In this document: in pieces, positions 59,580 to 64,000 of the stretch
Numbering within the stretch: position 1 is the stretch's first letter
Layout of the letters: the number at the start of each line of letters is the position of its first letter
Notes under the pieces: generated by a model
Databases searched by the model: none
The model's input: only the letters and a program-made list of their open reading frames with translations
What the model was told of the DNA's origin: nothing
From: Rothia mucilaginosa
Lineage (GTDB): Bacteria; Actinomycetota; Actinomycetes; Actinomycetales; Micrococcaceae
Assembly: GCF_001548235.1 (NCBI RefSeq)
Contig: NZ_AP014938.1
Location: 1,178,001-1,242,000, forward strand
Length of the DNA stretch: 64,000 nucleotides
Direction of reading: 5' to 3'
Program-made: the position numbers and the translations under genes

Positions 59580-61013
59580 CTAAGCGTTCTTCGCATGGTC
59601 CAGCAGCTGAGCCGCAATACCGTTATAGGTGTGCGGAGTCAGAGCCGACAGACGCGCCTCAGCCTCGGGGGAGAGGCCCAGAGTGGCCACGAACTCCTTC
59701 AAGCGAGCGGCATCCACGCGGTGACCGCGAGTCAGCTCCTTCAGACGCTCGTACGGGTTCTCCATGCCGGGAACACCCGCGATAGCCTCAGCACGCATCA
59801 CCATCTGGATCGCCTCAGCCAGAACCTCCCAGTTCGCATCCAGGTCAGCGGAAATAACCTCGGTCGCAATATCCAGACGCTCAAGACCCTTCACTACATT
59901 GGAGATAGCCAGCACCGAGTGACCAAACGCCACACCAATATTGCGCTGCGCCGACGAGTCAGTCAGGTCACGCTGCCAACGAGAAGTCACCAGAGTCGAA
60001 CCCAGCGAATCCAGCAGAGCGTTGGACAGCTCCAGGTTAGCCTCCGCATTCTCAAAGCGAATCGGGTTCACCTTGTGCGGCATAGTCGACGAACCGGTCG
60101 CACCAGCCACCGGAATCTGACGGAAGAAACCAATCGAAATGTAGCTCCACACATCGGTGCAGAGGTTGTGCAGCACACGGTTGAAGTGAGCGATATCCGA
60201 GTACAGCTCAGCCTGCCAGTCGTGCGACTCAATCTGAGTGGTCAGCGGGTTCCAGGTCAGGCCCAGGTGCTCCACAAAACCACGAGAAATCTTCTGCCAA
60301 TCAGCGCTAGGCACCGACGCATAGTGAGCAGCGTAGGTGCCGGTCGCACCGTTAATCTTGCCCAGGAACTCGATAGCCTTCACGTGCTTGACCTGGCGCT
60401 TCAGGCGGTAGGCGAGCACGCCCATCTCCTTGCCCAGGGTGGAGGGGGTTGCCGGCTGGCCGTGAGTGCGGCACAGCATCGGCACGTCGCGGCCGTCCTC
60501 AGCCAGCTTCAGCAGAACATCAATCAGCTCCTCCGCGGCGGGAATCCACACGTTCTCAACGGCGTCCTTGATACCCAGCGCGTAGGAGAGGTTGTTAATG
60601 TCTTCAGAAGTGCAGCCGAAGTGAACCAGCGGCACCAGGTGACTCAGGCCCAGGCCCTCCAGGCGGCGACCAATGTAGTACTCGACCGCCTTCACGTCGT
60701 GAACGGTGACAGCCTCAATCTCAGCCAGCTCCGCCACAGAATCAGCGTTGAAATCGGTAACGATGGCGCGCAGGCCCTTCTTCTGCTCCTCGCTCAGCGG
60801 GGACAGACCCGGCAGCACCTCGTGCTCGCACAGGTAAATGAACCACTCAACCTCAACATGGATGCGGTCGCGGTTCAGAGCTGCCTCAGAGAGGTAGTTG
60901 GTCAGGGGCGCGGTCACGGAAGCGTAGCGTCCGTCCAGGGGGCCCAGCGCAAGTTCGCCGGTGCCCAGGTCAATACGGCCAGAAGGCAAGAAGGTGTTAT
61001 TGGTGTGAGACAT
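59580..61013 (-). CDS. purB: Adenylosuccinate lyase
   Basis: Acts twice in purine synthesis, on SAICAR and adenylosuccinate. The 477-residue protein is of the longer E. coli-like type: LGPLDGRYAS near the N-terminus, FGCTSEDINN, the catalytic-loop signature GSSTMPHKVNPIRFE (about 301-315) and catalytic histidine region CRTHGQPATPS. No ribosome binding site is seen before the ATG at 61013; AAAAAT lies six bases upstream, so the message may be leaderless. Confidence 0.97.
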   Translation of the reverse strand: MSHTNNTFLPSGRIDLGTGELALGPLDGRYASVTAPLTNYLSEAALNRDRIHVEVEWFIYLCEHEVLPGLSPLSEEQKKGLRAIVTDFNADSVAELAEIEAVTVHDVKAVEYYIGRRLEGLGLSHLVPLVHFGCTSEDINNLSYALGIKDAVENVWIPAAEELIDVLLKLAEDGRDVPMLCRTHGQPATPSTLGKEMGVLAYRLKRQVKHVKAIEFLGKINGATGTYAAHYASVPSADWQKISRGFVEHLGLTWNPLTTQIESHDWQAELYSDIAHFNRVLHNLCTDVWSYISIGFFRQIPVAGATGSSTMPHKVNPIRFENAEANLELSNALLDSLGSTLVTSRWQRDLTDSSAQRNIGVAFGHSVLAISNVVKGLERLDIATEVISADLDANWEVLAEAIQMVMRAEAIAGVPGMENPYERLKELTRGHRVDAARLKEFVATLGLSPEAEARLSALTPHTYNGIAAQLLDHAKNA

Positions 61014-61304
61014 AGCTCTATTTTTGCATGAATTCGCTGAAAAAAAGAGGCGGGAAGAGCATATGGACGTGACGGGCGGCTTGGTTAGTTACAGAAATAT
61101 GACAAAACGAGGGGATGCGGAGGGGGCATTTTTTGGGTTTTGAGGACGCAAAACGTGCGAATTTTTCGAAACAAGCCTGAGTTATCCACAGGTTGGCGCA
61201 CTCCACCTGCACGGTCACCGCGGCAGATTTAGCCTAAAACAAACCCAAACACAGGACAGAAACAGGCGCACAAACAACCAGTCCAACCACCGAAAGGACG
61301 CCCC
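61014..61304 (+). other. Divergent region between purB and the secretion-related genes
   Basis: About 290 bases with no gene. It contains one perfect DnaA box (TTATCCACA, 61182-61190) and a GAAAGGACG ribosome binding site for the GTG at 61305. Confidence 0.45.
61182..61190 (+). promoter_or_regulatory. Single DnaA box
   Basis: TTATCCACA matches the DnaA consensus exactly. It is alone, so it is not an origin; it may let DnaA influence purB or the gene at 61305. Confidence 0.4.
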
Positions 61305-61898
61305 GTGAACACAATCGTCGACACCGCACCACCTCACGCACCCCAACTGCCCAGAATCGAACCAACCGATATCCTCCGCGCAGCAGGACACATGGGCATC
61401 GGCACCGCCGCCGGCCACGCCCTCGCCGAACAGCTCATGGCGGCTGCCACCCTCGCCCGCGCCAAAGGGGCAGAACTCGCCCACAGGATGCGCACCGAAG
61501 CCCAAGAAATCCGCACCGCACACCAACGCGCCAACGAACTCAACGGCGACCGCTGGGCATCCGAAGCCGGACGCGCCTATCGGCGACAACTCGAAGAACA
61601 CCGCGAAAAAATCCGCCACCAAGCCGAACAAGCCGAAGGCACCGCCGCCATGATCGCCGCCGCCGGTGAAGAACTCGCCAACGACCTCACCGCCAAAGCA
61701 CAGGTAATCAAAGCCGCCGCCTCCGCCGTAGATAACCTACTCGGCAAACTCGCCGACGGTGCCGCCGACGCCCTCGAAAAACTCAACCCCGGCGAAATCA
61801 TCGCCCGCTCAGGCGTGCAAAAAGCCCAGTCAACGCTGGATTCACTCATGCACGTGAGCCTGCCCGACGGGCTGAGCTCGCTCATCCGAACCCACTAA
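61305..61898 (+). CDS. Helical WXG100-like protein, probable secretion partner
   Basis: The 197-residue protein is almost wholly helical and Ala-rich. The segment NGDRWASEAGRAYRRQLEEH (about 80-99) resembles the turn and second helix of WXG100 proteins, with W84-A-S in place of W-x-G. A second helical half follows, ending in LMHVSLPDGLSSLI. The start is GTG with GAAAGGAC upstream. It lies 19 bases before an effector-like gene, so it may be its co-secreted partner or chaperone. The assignment rests on pattern and context only. Confidence 0.65.
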   Translation: MNTIVDTAPPHAPQLPRIEPTDILRAAGHMGIGTAAGHALAEQLMAAATLARAKGAELAHRMRTEAQEIRTAHQRANELNGDRWASEAGRAYRRQLEEHREKIRHQAEQAEGTAAMIAAAGEELANDLTAKAQVIKAAASAVDNLLGKLADGAADALEKLNPGEIIARSGVQKAQSTLDSLMHVSLPDGLSSLIRTH

Positions 61899-61917
61899 CC
61901 TCACCCTAGGAGACACC

Positions 61918-64000
61918 ATGATTACCGGACCCACCGTTGCGCCCATCGGTGACCTCAGCAACTCCGCAGGGCCCACCGCAGGCACCATCAGCGTTGAGCT
62001 TGAAGAAATGCCCGCCATCGCCGACGGCCTCGACACCGTCAGCCGCACCTGCGCCGACCGCACCATGCCCATTCTCGGCATCGCCACCGAGACTCGGCTC
62101 TTCCTCGGCATCAACGGACGCGCCCAGCAGGCTGCCGCTATTTGCGCCGTCCTTGCCGCAGACCTCGGTATGAGTGCCGCAAAGTTCGGCGCCACCGCAG
62201 CCGCCGTCCGCGCCGCCCACAGCTCCTACCTGCAGACCGAAAACACCGTCGCAGGATGGTTCGACTCCATGGGCATCGCAAAGGACGGCAAGCTACCCGA
62301 CGGACGCAGCACCCGAGACCACCTGCGCGGACTCATCGCCGGAGAACCCGGCGAAGCTAACTACCTCTTGAAGCTCACCATTCCCGAGCTCGGGTACTTC
62401 TCAGCATCTCGGACGCTGCCGTATTCGCCTCTCGTGGCGGGTATTCTCTTCGGCTTCACTGCCTACATGGATGCCAAATGGAATCCCGAAATTGCGAGTC
62501 AGCGAACATTTGACCGCGTTGCAGACATGTTTGGCATTCCGCGAGGACTTGTTCGAAAGGCACTGGGTGGTGGCCTGTCTGACCTCATCAAGACAGCTAT
62601 CGGTGGAAACGTGGTTTACAACGTCCGTACAGCCTCTGCGGAGGAATACGGTATTGCTACGCATCGTGGCGAGAAAAGCCAGCTTTCTGTAGGTGCCAGC
62701 TCGGAACGTCTTCTGGCGGCGGCGCAGGCGCAGGACCTTGAACTTGAACGTTCCCGACAGGACCCTTTGACCGCTGAACGTAGTGCCGTGCTCGTCACCG
62801 TTATGTACGAAGCAGGACATGAAGGCGACCCTGCCCACGCGCTGTATGTGGTGAGCATTCCGGGTACTATCTTTGGATCTTGGGGTGGATCCATCATAGA
62901 TGGCGAGGGGGCTCTCCGTGAAGCATCGGGTCCAGACCAGATGAACTCTGCATACATGATGATTTTGCAGGCCCTGCGCGATGCCGGTGCTCCCAAGGGT
63001 GCTCGTGTGTACATGGAGGGCTTCAGCCAGGGAGCCATGATTGCCCACAACATGGCGAATAGCGCTGAAGTCGCCAAAGAAATCAATATTGTGGGTGTCT
63101 ACGCTCAAGCCGCCCCGATACGGGGTATGTCAGCCAAACAACGTGACTTTGCCGTGGACTACGTGGAGGGTGACGGAGACCCGGTTCCTGATTCTGCATG
63201 GCGAGAAGATGGATGGCATCCTGATGAACGCGATACGGTAATCACCGTTGATAACCATGAGCATCATGCTGTAAATTACCACGAATCCCTACAACGTGAA
63301 GGGCATAGTAGTAAGGTGCCTGGCGGTATGCGCACCGCAATGGATGGTAAAGAGTATGTGCTGGGGGAACAGAAGGTTACCTCCGCCTCAAACCTGCCGG
63401 ACGGTCTGCCTCCCGCTCTACGAGTGGGTATAACTATCAAACGTACCGAGGGCTACGCTGTTGCAGCCCTTGCATCAGGAACTATCCCTGGTGGCTTGGG
63501 TATAGTTGAGGGGATTGATCAGCTGACAGGCGGGCGCCTGGGGCAAGCAAAGCGTGGTATCGAAGATACCGTCTCAGATGTCCAACAGGACATGGAGATT
63601 GCCAAGCAGAGGGCCGAGGGTCTTCGGCGAGAAGCTGGAGAAACCGTACAGGCGGCTGCTAAGCAGATCCCCGCCGTCATCGAGGGCGTCAAAAAGACCC
63701 TCCCTCACCCTGAGCCGACTCCGCAGGAAAAGCCTCAGAACCCGAAGCCTGCCTGGCCCGAAACCCCTGTACCGCAGATGCCGAATTCAAGAGCCTTGCC
63801 CGCACCAAACCTTGCACCTGCGCAGCCCGTGCTATCAGCCGCAAAGCTGCTGGGCTCCAATACCGAGGCACCTGCCAACCGTGGATTCATCGTCAACGCA
63901 CCGCAGGACACTCAGCCCGTCAGCCGCATGCCCATGACACCGGCAGAGGACATCGACCCCGGATTCATTGTGCGCCCGGAAGCACAACCCGCCCTTGGGA
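61918..64000 (+). CDS. Large effector-like protein with alpha/beta-hydrolase core (partial, 3' end outside window)
   Basis: The frame stays open for 694 residues to the window edge. Residues 1-110 are a helical domain ending RAAHSSYLQTEN, with Y104-x3-E108 matching the YxxxD/E type VII export motif. From about residue 280 an alpha/beta-hydrolase fold appears: ALYVVSIPGT, nucleophile elbow EGFSQGAM (S370), VEGDGDPVPD (D419 or D421 as acid) and HEHHAVNYHESL (H449-H455). A coiled, Pro-rich region follows (about 540-650) with two GFIV units. GGAGA precedes the ATG. Base composition and codon use change at about 62395, at the domain border. A secreted lipase or phospholipase toxin is inferred. Confidence 0.75.
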   Translation, partial: MITGPTVAPIGDLSNSAGPTAGTISVELEEMPAIADGLDTVSRTCADRTMPILGIATETRLFLGINGRAQQAAAICAVLAADLGMSAAKFGATAAAVRAAHSSYLQTENTVAGWFDSMGIAKDGKLPDGRSTRDHLRGLIAGEPGEANYLLKLTIPELGYFSASRTLPYSPLVAGILFGFTAYMDAKWNPEIASQRTFDRVADMFGIPRGLVRKALGGGLSDLIKTAIGGNVVYNVRTASAEEYGIATHRGEKSQLSVGASSERLLAAAQAQDLELERSRQDPLTAERSAVLVTVMYEAGHEGDPAHALYVVSIPGTIFGSWGGSIIDGEGALREASGPDQMNSAYMMILQALRDAGAPKGARVYMEGFSQGAMIAHNMANSAEVAKEINIVGVYAQAAPIRGMSAKQRDFAVDYVEGDGDPVPDSAWREDGWHPDERDTVITVDNHEHHAVNYHESLQREGHSSKVPGGMRTAMDGKEYVLGEQKVTSASNLPDGLPPALRVGITIKRTEGYAVAALASGTIPGGLGIVEGIDQLTGGRLGQAKRGIEDTVSDVQQDMEIAKQRAEGLRREAGETVQAAAKQIPAVIEGVKKTLPHPEPTPQEKPQNPKPAWPETPVPQMPNSRALPAPNLAPAQPVLSAAKLLGSNTEAPANRGFIVNAPQDTQPVSRMPMTPAEDIDPGFIVRPEAQPALG

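Noticed and set aside
61182..61190. DnaA box as a sign of a replication origin
   Set aside because: Only one exact box is present, with no cluster, AT-rich unwinding region or dnaA/dnaN genes nearby.

Overview
The window is high-GC actinobacterial chromosome. Gene order ftsH-folE-folP-folB-folK-DUF3180, then DUF2520-panC-lysS-lsr2-clpC, then mutY-disA-radA, matches the conserved actinobacterial core known from Mycobacterium. The Gln/Tyr/Gly-rich membrane proteins, small gene set and codon use suggest a Micrococcaceae member, most likely Rothia; this is inference, since no rRNA is present. I see no insertion sequence, prophage, CRISPR array or rRNA.

Layout. 1-6.7 kb: FtsH tail, folate operon, two bacterial PH-domain membrane proteins. 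6.7-10.3 kb: DUF2520 Rossmann protein, panC, lysS (panD and coaX, usually between the last two, are absent). 10.3-14.9 kb: lsr2 and clpC separated by an AT-rich islet. 14.9-20.1 kb: genome maintenance (mutY, disA, radA) plus a Ser/Ala/Thr-rich anchored protein. 20.1-24.5 kb: FUSC-type membrane protein, polysaccharide pyruvyl transferase and GT2 glycosyltransferase. 24.5-26.6 kb: PiT phosphate transporter with a DUF47/PhoU-like partner, preceded by a strong promoter, a structured RNA and an intrinsic terminator. 27.5-34.4 kb: tRNA-Lys, short asparaginase and a cluster of membrane proteins, three of them clear paralogues. 34.5-38.3 kb: DedA, RecQ, TadA. 38.6-42.6 kb: a degenerate ABC ATPase, a YhgE/Pip-like protein and a TetR regulator. 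43-45.8 kb: upp, a winged-helix regulator, SixA-like phosphatase. 46.2-50.2 kb: seven small DUF4190-like membrane proteins in tandem. 50.5-61 kb: quinone oxidoreductase, CitE-like lyase, DsbA-like lipoprotein with a spermidine-synthase-like protein, two EamA transporters, purB. 61.3-64 kb: a helical WXG100-like protein and the start of a large secreted-effector-like protein with an alpha/beta-hydrolase core, running off the window. Five tRNA genes (Lys, three Ser, Thr) are scattered through it.

How it works together. Genes are in short transcription units separated by intrinsic hairpins, many shared between convergent genes. At least nine genes have a TANNNT -10 hexamer ending six or seven bases before the start codon, so leaderless transcription appears common. 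The most interesting items are the structured RNA with terminator upstream of the phosphate genes, the putative type VII secretion effector at the right edge, the ATPase lacking a Walker A motif beside the YhgE/Pip protein, and the two families of tandemly duplicated membrane proteins.
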